Positions 29,239 through 39,900 are shown, counted from the first letter of the stretch. The stretch: DNA of 64,000 nt from Geomonas sp. RF6 (GCF_021044625.1 NZ_CP087999.1:1691001-1755000); one strand, 5' to 3'. A program made the numbers and translations. Notes: generated by a model not told the origin, from the letters alone.

Positions 29239-32200
29239 TTATTTTTCGTCGTAGTTCATCTCCGCCATCCGGCGGTAGAGGTCGTAACGACGGGAGTTTA
29301 TGACGGTCGCGCGATCCATGAGGGCCTTCGCCGCCTCCGGATTGTTCTTCTTGAGGACGCGGTAGCGGTTCTCGCCGTAGGCGTACTCTTCGAGGGACAT
29401 GGTCGGTTCCTTGCTGTCCAGCTGCAGCGGGTTCTTCCCCTGCTCCGCCAGCGCGGGGTTGTAGCGGATCAGCGGCCAGTGACCGCAGGCGACCGCCTTC
29501 TTCTGCTCATCGATGCCGCTGGTCATGTTGATGCCGTGGGCGATGCAGTGGGCGTAGCAGAGGATGAGGGAGGGGCCGTCGTACGCCTCCGCCTCGATGA
29601 ACGCCTTCACCACCTGCTGCGGGTTGGAGAGGGCGACCTTCGCCACATAGACGTTGCCGTAGGCCATGGCGATCATCGCCAGGTCCTTCTTCGCCTGCGG
29701 CTTGCCGCCGGCGGCAAACTGCGCGACCGCCCCCATCGGGGTGGACTTCGATGCCTGGCCGCCGGTGTTGGAGTACACCTCGGTGTCGAGGACCAGGAGG
29801 TTCACGTTCTGCCCGGAGGCGATGACGTGGTCGAGGCCGCCGTAGCCGATGTCGTATGCCCAGCCGTCGCCGCCGACGATCCACACCGACTTCTTCACCA
29901 GGTAGTCGGCGATGGAATGGAGGCGCTTCGCCAGGTCGGAGTCGCACCCGCCGAGGATCTCCTTGAGCTTCGCCACCCGGCCGCGCTGCTCCTCGATCCC
30001 CTCCTGGGTCGTCTGGTCAGCCGCCTTGATCGCCTGCAAAAGGGCGGTGAGCTCGTCGTTCTTCTTCTCGCAGGCGCAGGCGGAGATCTGGTCCACCAGC
30101 TCCAGTGCTGCCTGGGTGAACTTGTCGACCGCGAGGCGCATGCCGAAGCCGAACTCGGCGTTATCCTCGAAGAGGGAGTTGGACCATGCCGGTCCGCGCC
30201 CGTCGGCACGCTGCGCCCACGGAGTCGTCGGAAGGTTGCCGCCGTAGATGGAGGTGCAGCCGGTGGCGTTGGCGATGAGCGCGCGGTCGCCGAAGAGCTG
30301 CGACATGAGCTTCAGGTACGGTGTCTCGCCGCAGCCGGCGCAGGCGCCGGAGTACTCGAAGAGCGGCCTGATGAGCTGGCTCCCCTTCAGGGTGTCGCGC
30401 TTGTAGAGGGCCGGGTCGGTCTCCGGGATGCTCAGGAAGAAGTTGTAGCGCTCAGCCTCGGCAGCGCGCAGCGGCGGCTGGAACTGCATGTTGATCGCCT
30501 TGTGGTTCGGGTCTTCCTTCGACTTCGCCGGGCAGTTGTAGACGCAGGCGCCGCAACCGGTGCAGTCCTCGGGGGCGACCTGAACGGAGCACTTCATCCC
30601 CTTGAACTCGGCGCCGCGCGCGTCGGCGGAGAGGAACCCTTCCGGGGCCCCCTGAAGATCGGCCTCGCCGTACATCTTCATCCTGATGGTGGCGTGCGGG
30701 CAGACGAAGGAGCAGATGCCGCACTGGATGCACAGTGCCGGATCCCAGATCGGGATCTCGAGGGCGATGTTTCGCTTCTCGTACTGGGAGGTTGCGGTCG
30801 GGTAGGTACCGTCCGACGGCATCGCAGATACCGGGAGGTCGTCACCTTTCCCCGCGATGAGGGTCGCGGTGACCTGCTGCACGAATTCCGGAGCGTGAGC
30901 GCCGACTGCGGGGGGCCTTTTGGTGATCGCGGTGACGGACGGGGAGACCGGCATCTCGAAGATGTTCTCGAGCGCGGCATCGACCGCCTTGTTGTTCATC
31001 TCCACGACCTTCTCCCCTGCCTTGCCGTAGCTCTTCTTGATCGCCGTGCGGATGGAGTCCACAGCGGTCTCCAGCGGGATGATGTTGGAGATCTTGAAGA
31101 AGGCGGTCTGCATGATGACGTTGATGCGCGCCCCGAGGCCGAGCTCCTCGGCGAGCTTCGTGGCGTCGATGACGAAAACACGCAGCTTCTTCTCCACGAT
31201 CGACTGCTGCACCTCCACCGGCATCCTGTCCCACACCTCGTCCTTGCTGAAGGGGGAGCACAGGAGGAAGGTCGCCCCTTCCTTCGCCTTGGAGAGCATG
31301 TCGTACTTCTCCAGGAAGGAGAAGTTGTGGCAGGCGATGAAGTCGGCCTGGTCGATGAGATACGGGGAGCGGATCACCTGCTTCCCGAAGCGCAGGTGGC
31401 TTGTGGTGACGGAGCCCGCCTTCTTCGAGTCGTACACGAAGTACGCCTGGACGTTGTAGTCTGTCGTCTCGCCGATGATCTTGATGGAGTTCTTGTTGGC
31501 GCCGACGGTGCCGTCCGAGCCGAGCCCGAAGAACATGGCGGAGTAGGTCTGTCCCGCCGGATTAAGGAAAGAGTGGTCGTAGGGAAGGGAGGTGCCGCAG
31601 ACGTCCTCGGTGATCCCCACCACGAAGTGGTTCCTGGGGTGCGCCGCGGAGAGGTTGTCGAACACCGCCTTCACCATCCCCGGGGTGAACTCCTTCGAGC
31701 CGAGGCCGTAGCGCCCGCCGACGACGGTCGGGTAGGCGGAGAAGGAGGCTTTGCCGGCGGACATCATCTCGCCGAGCGCGGTGCGCACGTCGAGGTAGAG
31801 CGGCTCGCCGAGGGCCCCCGGCTCCTTCGTGCGGTCAAGTACCGCAATCGACTTCACCGTCGCCGGGAGGGCGGCCACGAAAGCCTCTGCCGGGAAGGGG
31901 CGGAACAGGCGGACCTTCAGCATGCCGACCTTTTCGCCGCGGGCCGCGAGCGTTTCGATCGTCTCCTCCACCGTCTCGGCGCCGGAGCCCATGATGACGA
32001 CCACGCGCTCCGCGTCGGGCGCGCCGACGTACTGCACGAGGGAGTACTGGCGACCGGTGAGCTTCGCGAAGCGGTCCATCTCCTCCTGGACGATCCCGGG
32101 GGTGGCGACGTAGTACGGGTTCACCGTCTCGCGCCCCTGGAAGTACACGTCCGGGTTCTGCGCCGTGCCGCGCAGCACCGGGTGGTCCGGGGAGAGGGCC

Positions 32201-32817
32201 CGAGCCCTGTGGGCGCGGACCAGGTCCTCGTCGATCATGGCGCGCATGTCGTCAAAGGAGAGCTCCTCGACCTTCTGCACTTCGTGGGAGGTGCGGAAGC
32301 CGTCGAAGAAGTGCAGGAAGGGGACGCGGGACTTCAGCGTCGCGGCCTGGGAGATCAGGGCGAAGTCCATGACCTCCTGCACGTTGTTGGAGCAGAGCAT
32401 CGCCCACCCGGTGGAGCGCACGCTCATGACATCGGAGTGGTCGCCGAAGATGGAGAGGGCCTGCGCCGCGATGGCGCGTGCGGAGACATGGAAGACGGTC
32501 GGGGTGAGCTCGCCGGCGATCTTGAACATGTTGGGGATCATCAGGAGGAGCCCCTGGCTCGCCGTGAAGGTGGTGGTCAGGGCACCGGCCTGCAGGGCGC
32601 CGTGTACGGTGCCGGCCGCGCCAGCCTCGGACTGCAGCTCGGACACCAGGGGTACCGTCCCCCAGATGTTCTTCTCCCCCCTGGCGCTCTTCACGTCGGA
32701 AATCTCGCCCATCACCGAGGAGGGGGTGATGGGGTAGATCGCGATCACCTCATTGGTGGCGTGTGCCACATGAGCCGCAGCGGTGTTACCGTCGATAGTT
32801 ACCATTCTTCGGGCCAT
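29239..32817 (-). CDS. nifJ: Pyruvate:ferredoxin (flavodoxin) oxidoreductase, single-chain
   Basis: Oxidises pyruvate with CoA to acetyl-CoA and CO2, reducing ferredoxin; reversible in anaerobes. I start at ATG 32817 (MARRMVTIDGNTAAAH), which has CAGGAGAG upstream. The 1192 residues are the usual length for the fused form. Domain order is correct: N-terminal pyrimidine-binding region (IYPITPSSVMGE), the CoA-binding middle, a two-cluster ferredoxin domain (CIQCGICSFVCPH and CTGCGACVYNCP), then the thiamine diphosphate domain with CAGCGETPYLKL and GDGWAYDIGYGG. No subunit is split off. It likely works in acetate assimilation or pyruvate oxidation. Confidence 0.96.
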   Translation of the reverse strand: MARRMVTIDGNTAAAHVAHATNEVIAIYPITPSSVMGEISDVKSARGEKNIWGTVPLVSELQSEAGAAGTVHGALQAGALTTTFTASQGLLLMIPNMFKIAGELTPTVFHVSARAIAAQALSIFGDHSDVMSVRSTGWAMLCSNNVQEVMDFALISQAATLKSRVPFLHFFDGFRTSHEVQKVEELSFDDMRAMIDEDLVRAHRARALSPDHPVLRGTAQNPDVYFQGRETVNPYYVATPGIVQEEMDRFAKLTGRQYSLVQYVGAPDAERVVVIMGSGAETVEETIETLAARGEKVGMLKVRLFRPFPAEAFVAALPATVKSIAVLDRTKEPGALGEPLYLDVRTALGEMMSAGKASFSAYPTVVGGRYGLGSKEFTPGMVKAVFDNLSAAHPRNHFVVGITEDVCGTSLPYDHSFLNPAGQTYSAMFFGLGSDGTVGANKNSIKIIGETTDYNVQAYFVYDSKKAGSVTTSHLRFGKQVIRSPYLIDQADFIACHNFSFLEKYDMLSKAKEGATFLLCSPFSKDEVWDRMPVEVQQSIVEKKLRVFVIDATKLAEELGLGARINVIMQTAFFKISNIIPLETAVDSIRTAIKKSYGKAGEKVVEMNNKAVDAALENIFEMPVSPSVTAITKRPPAVGAHAPEFVQQVTATLIAGKGDDLPVSAMPSDGTYPTATSQYEKRNIALEIPIWDPALCIQCGICSFVCPHATIRMKMYGEADLQGAPEGFLSADARGAEFKGMKCSVQVAPEDCTGCGACVYNCPAKSKEDPNHKAINMQFQPPLRAAEAERYNFFLSIPETDPALYKRDTLKGSQLIRPLFEYSGACAGCGETPYLKLMSQLFGDRALIANATGCTSIYGGNLPTTPWAQRADGRGPAWSNSLFEDNAEFGFGMRLAVDKFTQAALELVDQISACACEKKNDELTALLQAIKAADQTTQEGIEEQRGRVAKLKEILGGCDSDLAKRLHSIADYLVKKSVWIVGGDGWAYDIGYGGLDHVIASGQNVNLLVLDTEVYSNTGGQASKSTPMGAVAQFAAGGKPQAKKDLAMIAMAYGNVYVAKVALSNPQQVVKAFIEAEAYDGPSLILCYAHCIAHGINMTSGIDEQKKAVACGHWPLIRYNPALAEQGKNPLQLDSKEPTMSLEEYAYGENRYRVLKKNNPEAAKALMDRATVINSRRYDLYRRMAEMNYDEK

Positions 32818-33069
32818 TTTGGTTCTCTCCTGTTTTAACCTGATTATGTATATCAACCCCTGGAGGCAGTGTCGCACGCAATGCCGGACCTGATGCCGCC
32901 TGTTCAGGCAGCGCAGATGGTACCGCGAGCGTCGAAAAATGGAGCTGTCCCCGGGCTTTTCCGGGGGACTTCAGAAGCAAGGTCAAAGCGGGATTTGCCA
33001 GAGAGGGGTGCGGAAGGCGGGAAGGGGGTGGGATCTAAAATGTCCTACAGATAACAAACGCCCAGAGCT

Positions 33070-33663
33070 TCAAAGCTCCGAGCGCCCCTCCACAGCCCGC
33101 TGCACGGTGGCGGTGTCAACGTATTCCAGATCGCTGCCGATCGGTATGCCGTGAGCCAGCCGGGTCACCCTGATGCAAAGCGGCTTTATCAATTTCGTCA
33201 AGTAAAGAGCAGTTGCCTCTCCCTCTACGGTGAAGTTGGTGGCGATCAAAACCTCGCGCACCCGCTCGTCCCGCAGTCTTTCCATGAGCTCCGCTATGCG
33301 CAGGCTCGCCGGCGTGATGCCGTTCAGGGGGGAGAGGGCCCCTTGCAATACATGGTACCGCCCGCGGAAGGCGCGGCTGCGTTCCATGGCGAGGAGATCC
33401 TGCGGTTCCTCCACCACACAAAGCGTCGACTCCTCCCGCTCCCCTGTGCAGATCTGGCAGGGGTCCTCTTCGGTGATGGCGAAACAGACGGAGCAGAACC
33501 GCACCTTCGCCGCCACCTCGTTCAGGCTCTCCGCGAGAGCCTCTATATTCCCCGGGGACTTCAGGAGATGAAACGCCAGTCTAAGGGCGCTCTTCTCGCC
33601 GACCCCCGGAAGTTTCTTCAGCTCTCCCAGCAGTCTGGTGAGCGAGTTTGAGAAATGTAGCAT
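33070..33663 (-). CDS. recR: Recombination protein RecR
   Basis: Ring-forming DNA-binding protein that loads RecA with RecF/RecO. 197 residues, standard length. It has the helix-hairpin-helix LPGVGEKSALRLAFHLL, the zinc finger CSVCFAITEEDPCQIC and a Toprim domain with VVEEPQDLLAMERS. It is the last gene of the dnaX-ybaB-recR cluster, 156 bp after ybaB with a hairpin between. Confidence 0.96.
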   Translation of the reverse strand: MLHFSNSLTRLLGELKKLPGVGEKSALRLAFHLLKSPGNIEALAESLNEVAAKVRFCSVCFAITEEDPCQICTGEREESTLCVVEEPQDLLAMERSRAFRGRYHVLQGALSPLNGITPASLRIAELMERLRDERVREVLIATNFTVEGEATALYLTKLIKPLCIRVTRLAHGIPIGSDLEYVDTATVQRAVEGRSEL

Positions 33664-33763
33664 ATTCCTCTTGCCGATAAAACAATTTTTTACTATTTAT
33701 CTTTACCAAAATTTTTTTCGTGAGACGAGCCGGAAGGCCCTCCTCACGAAGGACAGGAAAGCC

Positions 33764-33810
33764 CGCCAGCCCTCCCGCTCGCACTCGTGCGACAGGGGGG
33801 CCGGCTGGCG
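33764..33810. other. Long interrupted hairpin between ybaB and recR
   Basis: Outer arms CGCCAGCC (33764-33771) and GGCTGGCG (33803-33810); inner arms TCGCAC and GTGCGA around 33779-33792. There is no good T-run on the minus strand. It may stabilise the upstream mRNA or partly terminate between the two genes. Confidence 0.5.
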
Positions 33811-33819
33811 CTGCCCGTC

Positions 33820-34134
33820 CTAGAAGAGACCGGGGATGTTCATCCCGCCGGTGATCTTGCTCATCTCCTCCGCCATGGCGGCGTGCACCTTCTTCAGTGC
33901 CTCGTTCACCGCGGTCATGACGAGATCCTGAAGCATTTCCACGTCTTCCGGGTCAACCGCTTCCTTCTTTATGGTGAGGGAGAGGACCTGATTCTTGCCG
34001 TTTACCACCACAGTCACGGCGCCCCCGCCGGTGGTCACCTCGGCGGTACGCTGCGCAGCCTCCTCCTGCAGTTTGCCCATCTTCTGCTGCATCATCTGCG
34101 CTTGCTTCATGATCTGCGCCAAACCTTTAGACAT
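33820..34134 (-). CDS. ybaB: YbaB/EbfC nucleoid-associated protein
   Basis: 104-residue dimeric DNA-binding protein. It has the family pattern LAQIMKQAQMMQQKMGKLQEEAAQ (long N-terminal helix), GGGAVTVVVNGKNQVLSLTIKKE and MTAVNEALKKV. GGAGGAGAAG directly precedes the ATG. Its place between dnaX and recR is conserved in many bacteria. Confidence 0.95.
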   Translation of the reverse strand: MSKGLAQIMKQAQMMQQKMGKLQEEAAQRTAEVTTGGGAVTVVVNGKNQVLSLTIKKEAVDPEDVEMLQDLVMTAVNEALKKVHAAMAEEMSKITGGMNIPGLF

Positions 34135-34184
34135 CTTCTCCTCCGCTTATGGTGTTTATCCTGGCCTTTGCCAGCCTAACGTCG

Positions 34185-35942
34185 TTATACTTTTTCCGCC
34201 GCAAGTTCCTGCACGTCGGCGATCTCGCCGTCGAAGAGGTGTACCGCCTGGGCGACCAGGGGGTGCTCTTCGGCCTCTTTCCTCAGTGTCTCCCTGCGGC
34301 GGGCATCTTCAAGGCTTTTTTTTTCCGCGAGCGTGGCGGGGGTATCGCTACCGGCGGCGGTGAGGGGGACGACGCGCACGTTCGTGTCGACACCGAAATA
34401 CCCCTTCGCCATCGCCTTCAGGTCGGCGATCTTTTCCGGGTCCTGCAGGCTCTTCAGGTGGTAGGAGCCGACCGGCCCCCCGATCTCCAGGAGCTCGCGG
34501 GTCACCGTGATAGGGTGCACCTCCTCGAGGAAGGTGGCAAGGAAAGGTTTCTTCCCCTTCACGTAGCGCACCAGTCCCGCCCAGAGCTCGTCCCGGTCGG
34601 CACCCGCGGGGGCGAGGGGCGCGGCGGCAACCGGCGCCTCACGGGGGGGAGCCGGGGCAGCACTCGCCGGAGCCGGCGGAGGCGCAAAAGCCGGTGCCTT
34701 CGCGGGAGCGGCCTCGCGCACAGGGGGCGCAGGCGCGGCCGGCGCCGCAGCGGGACGGGGTGCACCTTGCGGTGCAGGGCGCGGGGCGGCTGCCACGGAA
34801 ACCCCGCCCTCCAGCGCCTTCAGCCTGCGCAGGAGCTCGTCCACCGGGATGGCGGGGGCGAGCGAGGTCATCTTTAAAAGCGCCATCTCCAGGATCAGGC
34901 GTGGAAAACTTCCCTGCGCCATCTCCCCTTCGGCCTTCAGCAGTATCTGCAGGCGGCGCTGCACCTCCTGCCCGGTCGTGCCGCGCGCCAGCGCTCCCAT
35001 CTCTTCCACTTCCGCCTCGGAAAGATCGAGAAGGTCCGCCCCGTCCGGCACCGCGTTCAGCACCGCGACCGCCCGCAAGCGCTCGATGAGTTCCTGGCAG
35101 AAGTGGCGCATGCTGTAGCCGAAGGAGTCTACCCGGGCCACCAGCTGCAGCACCCCCCGGGAGTCCCCGGAAAAGACGGCGCGGCAGGCGTCGGAGAGGA
35201 GAGTGCGGTCGACGACCCCGAGGAGCGCCGCGGCGTCCGCATCGGAAACGGTCGCACCGCAGAAGGCGAGGACCTGGTCGAGGGTGGAGAGCGCGTCGCG
35301 CATGCTCCCGTCACCCTTGCGGGCCACGAGGTTCAGCGCCTCGTCACTGATCGCCACCCCTTCCTGGTCCACGATGAAGCGCAGGCGTGCCGCGATGCGC
35401 GGGAGCGCGATCCTCTTGAAGTCGAAGCGCTGGCAGCGGGAGAGGATGGTGATCGGGACCTTGTGCGGCTCGGTGGTGGCGAAGATGAACTTTACGTGGG
35501 GGGGAGGCTCTTCGAGCGTCTTCAGAAGCGCGTTGAACGCGCTCGTGGAGAGCATGTGGACTTCGTCGATGATGAATATCTTGTAGCGGGAGCGCGAGGG
35601 GAGGTACTTGATGTTTTCGCGCAGCTCGCGCACATCGTCGACACTGGTATTGGAGGCGCCGTCGATCTCGAAGACGTCGACCGAGGTTCCCTGGGTGATC
35701 TCCTGGCAGGCCGGGCACTCGTTGCACGGCTCCGTCGTCGTCCCCGTCTCGCAGTTCAGCGCCTTCGCGAGGATGCGGGCGGAACTCGTCTTCCCCACCC
35801 CGCGCGCGCCGGTAAAGAGAAAGGCATGCGCCACGCGGCCGCCGTCGATGGCGTTTTTCAGCGTCTGGCTGACGTGCTCCTGCCCTACCAGATCAGTAAA
35901 GGTCTGGGGACGCCACTTTCTGGCTAAAACGAGATAGGACAA
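34185..35942 (-). CDS. dnaX: DNA polymerase III subunits gamma/tau
   Basis: Clamp-loader ATPase. 585 residues. Walker [14 protein letters not shown] near 45-57, zinc site CETGTTTEPCNECPACQ, DEVHMLS Walker B and the SRCQRF sensor region are all present. An Ala/Pro-rich linker (about 375-450) leads to a tau-like C-terminal domain. The start at 35942 is TTG (SYLVLARKWRPQTF matches the normal DnaX opening). I saw no A-rich slippage site such as in E. coli, so a short gamma form is not supported. It follows 4.5S RNA on the same strand. Confidence 0.95.
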   Translation of the reverse strand: MSYLVLARKWRPQTFTDLVGQEHVSQTLKNAIDGGRVAHAFLFTGARGVGKTSSARILAKALNCETGTTTEPCNECPACQEITQGTSVDVFEIDGASNTSVDDVRELRENIKYLPSRSRYKIFIIDEVHMLSTSAFNALLKTLEEPPPHVKFIFATTEPHKVPITILSRCQRFDFKRIALPRIAARLRFIVDQEGVAISDEALNLVARKGDGSMRDALSTLDQVLAFCGATVSDADAAALLGVVDRTLLSDACRAVFSGDSRGVLQLVARVDSFGYSMRHFCQELIERLRAVAVLNAVPDGADLLDLSEAEVEEMGALARGTTGQEVQRRLQILLKAEGEMAQGSFPRLILEMALLKMTSLAPAIPVDELLRRLKALEGGVSVAAAPRPAPQGAPRPAAAPAAPAPPVREAAPAKAPAFAPPPAPASAAPAPPREAPVAAAPLAPAGADRDELWAGLVRYVKGKKPFLATFLEEVHPITVTRELLEIGGPVGSYHLKSLQDPEKIADLKAMAKGYFGVDTNVRVVPLTAAGSDTPATLAEKKSLEDARRRETLRKEAEEHPLVAQAVHLFDGEIADVQELAAEKV

Positions 35943-36007
35943 GGGAGCTTACCTCTTGGCAGCAATCCGGAAGGGGGGGAATCTGGAGAACGGCGGGTTG
36001 CGGAGAG

Positions 36008-36118
36008 AGCTGATAGCTGGGCTACCCCGCGGCACACGGTGGCGGTTACTGCCGCTGCTTCCTTCCGGACCTGACGGGGTTCATAACCTTCCGTTGCGCG
36101 GGACCCAGCTATCAGGTC
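36008..36118 (-). ncRNA. ffs: 4.5S RNA, signal recognition particle RNA (bacterial small type)
   Basis: Reading the minus strand, the conserved apical segment GAACCCCGTCAGGTCCGGAA is followed by GGAAGCAGCGG, the SRP RNA domain IV signature bound by Ffh. The outer arms CTGATAGCTGGG and CCCAGCTATCAG pair to close a rod of about 110 nt. Exact ends are estimated from that pairing. It lies between the tRNA-Ser gene and dnaX, the scr-dnaX-recR order known from other bacteria. Confidence 0.95.
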
Positions 36119-36135
36119 TATCCGCAAGGAAATTA

Positions 36136-36226
36136 TGGCGGAGAGAGAGGGATTCGAACCCTCGGTACGCTATTAACGTACACACGCTTTCCAGGCGTGC
36201 TCCTTCAACCACTCGGACATCTCTCC
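36136..36226 (-). tRNA. tRNA-Ser (anticodon GGA)
   Basis: The minus strand starts GGAGAGAUGUCCGAGUGG, has an anticodon loop CUGGAAA with GGA at 36192-36190, a long class II variable arm, and the T-arm GGTTCGAATCC. The acceptor stem GGAGAGA/TCTCTCC closes perfectly. The discriminator G is at 36139 and an encoded CCA at 36138-36136. A serine tRNA reading UCC/UCU. Confidence 0.96.
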
Positions 36227-36238
36227 ACGAGAAGTAGG

Positions 36239-36267
36239 TTTATAATATGTGCCGCGGATTTTGTAAA
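36239..36267 (-). promoter_or_regulatory. Sigma-70 promoter for tRNA-Ser, 4.5S RNA and probably dnaX
   Basis: On the minus strand TTTACA (36267-36262) and TATAAA (36244-36239) are 17 bp apart, about a dozen bases ahead of the tRNA 5' end. No terminator is visible between tRNA, 4.5S RNA and dnaX. Confidence 0.7.
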
Positions 36268-36319
36268 GCGTTTTTTGCGGGAGGCGTCACCCGCCGCGCG
36301 GGAGCCCCCGCAGGGGGAG

Positions 36320-36718
36320 CTACGCCTCGAGGTCGGAGGCAGTTGGAGAGGGTGCGGTATCATCCTTCCCGCTCTGCGTCGCACGCGGCAGAAGGCCGTT
36401 GCGCTCCATGAGCGCCTGCAACAGGGAAGGATGCTCCTTGTGCTTCATGATCTGCTTGACGATGATTTCGCGCACGGAAAGAAGTTCCTGCTTCAGCGCC
36501 TCGGCATGGCGCACCAGGCGGCGCGCCCGGGCATCGCTGCGCACGTACGGGGCGAGGAGATGCACGGCCTCTCCTATCTTCTGGCTCACCAGAACCCTCT
36601 CCCGGTAGTCTTCCAGCATCCCCCCCCTCAGGCGCTCCTCCAGCGCGTCGAACTCCGCTGTGAAGTAATTGAGGACGTCCGCATGGACCGTGTCGTTTTC
36701 TCTCATCAAATTCACCAT
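36320..36718 (-). CDS. Hypothetical protein, helical
   Basis: 132 residues from ATG 36718, with AAAAGGTG upstream; the frame extends to 36766 without a better site. It appears entirely alpha-helical and charged, for example FDALEERLRGGMLEDYRERVLVSQKIGEAVHLL. There is no signal peptide or membrane segment, and a low-complexity acidic end. It lies between the tRNA promoter and mfd on the opposite strand from mfd. I do not recognise the family. Confidence 0.6.
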   Translation of the reverse strand: MVNLMRENDTVHADVLNYFTAEFDALEERLRGGMLEDYRERVLVSQKIGEAVHLLAPYVRSDARARRLVRHAEALKQELLSVREIIVKQIMKHKEHPSLLQALMERNGLLPRATQSGKDDTAPSPTASDLEA

Positions 36719-36990
36719 CACCTTTTTGCAATTCTTGCAGACAGAGTTGGCACTTCCCTGCCACAAAATTTCTATTCGGCACCACCTTCGTTTTCTTTAT
36801 CCCTTATTTCCGATTTGAGCACATTAATTTAAGGAGAAAGAAGCCGCCTTCCAATACCTTCCGTGTCCCCTCCCCCGCATCGGCGACGGAAAGGGTGCGA
36901 AGCTGCGCCAGAACCGCCTCTGGCTAAAGTGCAGCAATTTTGCTATGCTGCTCCAGATACATCCCACTCCCACGGAAACCCGAAGAGTAC

Positions 36991-39900
36991 ATGACCACTA
37001 CCCCCGATTACCTTCAGGAAATCTCCGCCCTCCTCACACCGGAAAACGCGACGGCAAGCGTCGCCGGTCTGAAAGGCTCGGCCCCCGCCTACCTTCTCTC
37101 CCGCCTCCTGGCGGCTGCCTCCGCACCGCTGCTGATCGTGACGCCGGACCAGGACAGCGCCGACGAGATGGTGCGGGAATTGCGCTTTTTCTCCGCGACG
37201 CCGGAGGAGATTGTCCCCTTCCCCGCCTGGGACATAGCGCCGATGGAGGCCGCCCCGGTGCACGCCGACGTGATCGGGGAGCGGCTGAACGCGCTCTTCC
37301 GGCTCCTGGACGGGCGCGCCCGCGCGGTGGTGGTTCCGGCCCAGGCCGCGCTCCAGCGGGTCATGCCGCGCGCCACCCTCGGCGAGGTCTCGCAGTACCT
37401 GGTGACCGGCGAGGAGCTCGAGCGGGAGACCCTCCTGCACAAGCTGGTGCAGCTCGGCTACAGCCAGACGCCGGTGGTGGAGGACCGCAGCACCTTCTCC
37501 GTGCGCGGCGGGATCCTGGACGTCTTCCCCCCCGACCTGGAAAAACCGGTGCGCATCGAGTTCTTCGGCGACCAGGTGGAGACGATGCGCGCCTTCGATC
37601 CGCTGACCCAGCGCTCGCTGGAGCCGGTGGAGGAGCTCGTGCTCCTTCCGGGGCGCGAATTCATCCTCTCCGAGGAGGTGCTGAAGCGCTTCGCCCCCCT
37701 CCTGAAGAGGCGCTGCGACGAGATGGGGATCGGCGCCGACCGGCGCCGGGAACTCCTGGACCAGCTGCAGCACGGCATGTACCCCCCCGGCGTCGACTTC
37801 CTGCAGCCCCTCTTCCACCCCGGGCTGGAGACGATCCTCGACTACGGCGGGGGGGGGGCGATCCGCGTCCTCGTCGACCCGGCGGCATTCGAGGACGCCG
37901 CAGCGAAATTCTCCGAGCAGGTAAGCCAGGGGGTGGCGCGCGCCTCCCTGCGCGACGCCGTCTTTTGCGAGCCGCAGCAGCTCTACCTTTCCCCCGGGGA
38001 GTTCCAGAGGCTCCTGGAGAAGGGGAAACTCCTTCTCCTCCCCCAGCTGGAGATCGGAACAGAGGAGAGCACGCTGAGGGTCGTCACGGAGGGGAACGCC
38101 GACCTGAAGCTGGAGATCGCCCCGGAAGGGGAACGAGCCCTTTCCGGCCTCACCGATCGCCTCTCCGCTTTCCTGGCGGCGGACTACCGCGTTCTCATCC
38201 CCTGCCACCAGCCGGGGCAGGCGCGCAGGCTCTTCGAGCTCCTGAGCCGCTACCAGCTACCGCTGGACGTCCTGGAAGGGGGATTCAACGAGGCCCTGCA
38301 GCGCCCCGGTGCCGGGGTGGAGATTCTCATCGGCGACATCGCCCGCGGCTTCAGGTTCCCCCGCGAGCGGCTGGCGATCATCGCGGAAGAGGAGATCTTC
38401 GGCAAGCGCGTGAAGAGGCGCGCCCTCTCCGAGACGCGCAAGAAGCAGCTCCTCTCCTCCCTCGCCGAGCTGAAGCCCGGCGACCACATCGTCCACGTGG
38501 ACTTCGGCGTCGCCCTCTACCGCGGGCTGAAGCACCTGAGCCTCTCCGGCATGGAGGGGGACTTCCTTCTCCTCGAGTACGCGGGGGAGGACAAGCTCTA
38601 CCTCCCGGTCGACCGCATAAACCTCGTGCAGCGCTACGTTGGGGTGGAGGGGAGCGAGCCGCGCCTGGACCGCCTCGGCGGACCGGGATGGGAAAAGGCG
38701 AAGGCGAAGGCGAAGGCCGAGGTACAGGAGATGGCCTCCGAGCTCCTGAAGATCCACGCCGCCCGGGAGATCCAGCAGGGGTACCAGTTCTCCCCCCGCG
38801 ACGAGATGTACCGCGAGTTCGAGGCGACCTTCCCTTTCGAGGAGACGCCGGACCAGGCAAACGCCATCGAGGACGTCATCACCGACATGGAGAGCATCCG
38901 CCCCATGGACCGGCTGGTGTGCGGCGACGTCGGCTACGGGAAGACGGAGGTCGCCCTGCGCGCCGCCTTTAAGGCGGTCATGGACGGGAAGCAGGTCGCC
39001 GTTCTCGTCCCCACCACCGTCCTCGCCCAGCAGCACAGCGAGAGCTTCGCGGGACGCTTCAAGGACTACCCGGTGAGGGTGGAGATGCTGTCGCGCTTTC
39101 GCACCGCAAAGGAGCAGAAGGAGATCCTCGAGGGGGTGAAGGCGGGAAGGGTCGACGTCATCATCGGCACCCACCGCCTCCTGCAGAAGGACGTGGAGTT
39201 CAAGGACCTCGGGCTCATAGTGGTGGACGAGGAGCAGCGCTTCGGGGTGGCCCACAAGGAGAGGCTGAAGAAGTACCGCGCCGTCGTGGACATCCTCACC
39301 CTCACCGCCACACCCATCCCGCGCACCCTGTACATGTCCCTCATGGGGATTCGCGACCTCTCCATCATCGACACCCCCCCTGTCGACCGCCTCGCCATAA
39401 AGACCTTCGTGTCGCGCAGCTCCGACGAACTGATCCGGGAAGCGGTGATGCGGGAGCTGAAGCGCGGCGGGCAGGTCTTCTTCGTGCACAACAGGGTGCA
39501 GACGATCGATGCCATGGCGGCGGAGCTCCAGCGCATCGTGCCGGAGGCGAAGATAGGGGTCGGGCACGGCCAGATGGCGGAAAAGGAGCTGGAGCGGGTC
39601 ATGCTCTCCTTCATGCACGGCGAGAGCAACCTTCTTTTGTGCACCACCATCATCGAGAGCGGGCTGGACATCCCCTCCGCAAACACCCTCATCGTGAACC
39701 GCGCCGACACCTTCGGCCTCTCCCAGCTCTACCAGCTGCGCGGCCGGGTCGGGCGCTCCAAGCAGCGCGCCTACGCCTACTTCCTCATACCGGGTGAGGG
39801 GGCGATCTCCCCCGACGCGCGGGAGCGGCTGAAGATCATCCAGGACATCACCGAGCTCGGCGCCGGGTTCCGCATCGCCACCCACGACCTGGAGATCCGC

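Noticed and set aside
29479-32838. Very long plus-strand open frame (over 1100 codons) opposite the pyruvate:ferredoxin oxidoreductase gene
   Set aside because: Codons mirror the real minus-strand gene; the translation is low-complexity His/Arg/Val-rich with no motifs. It is a typical shadow in GC-rich DNA.
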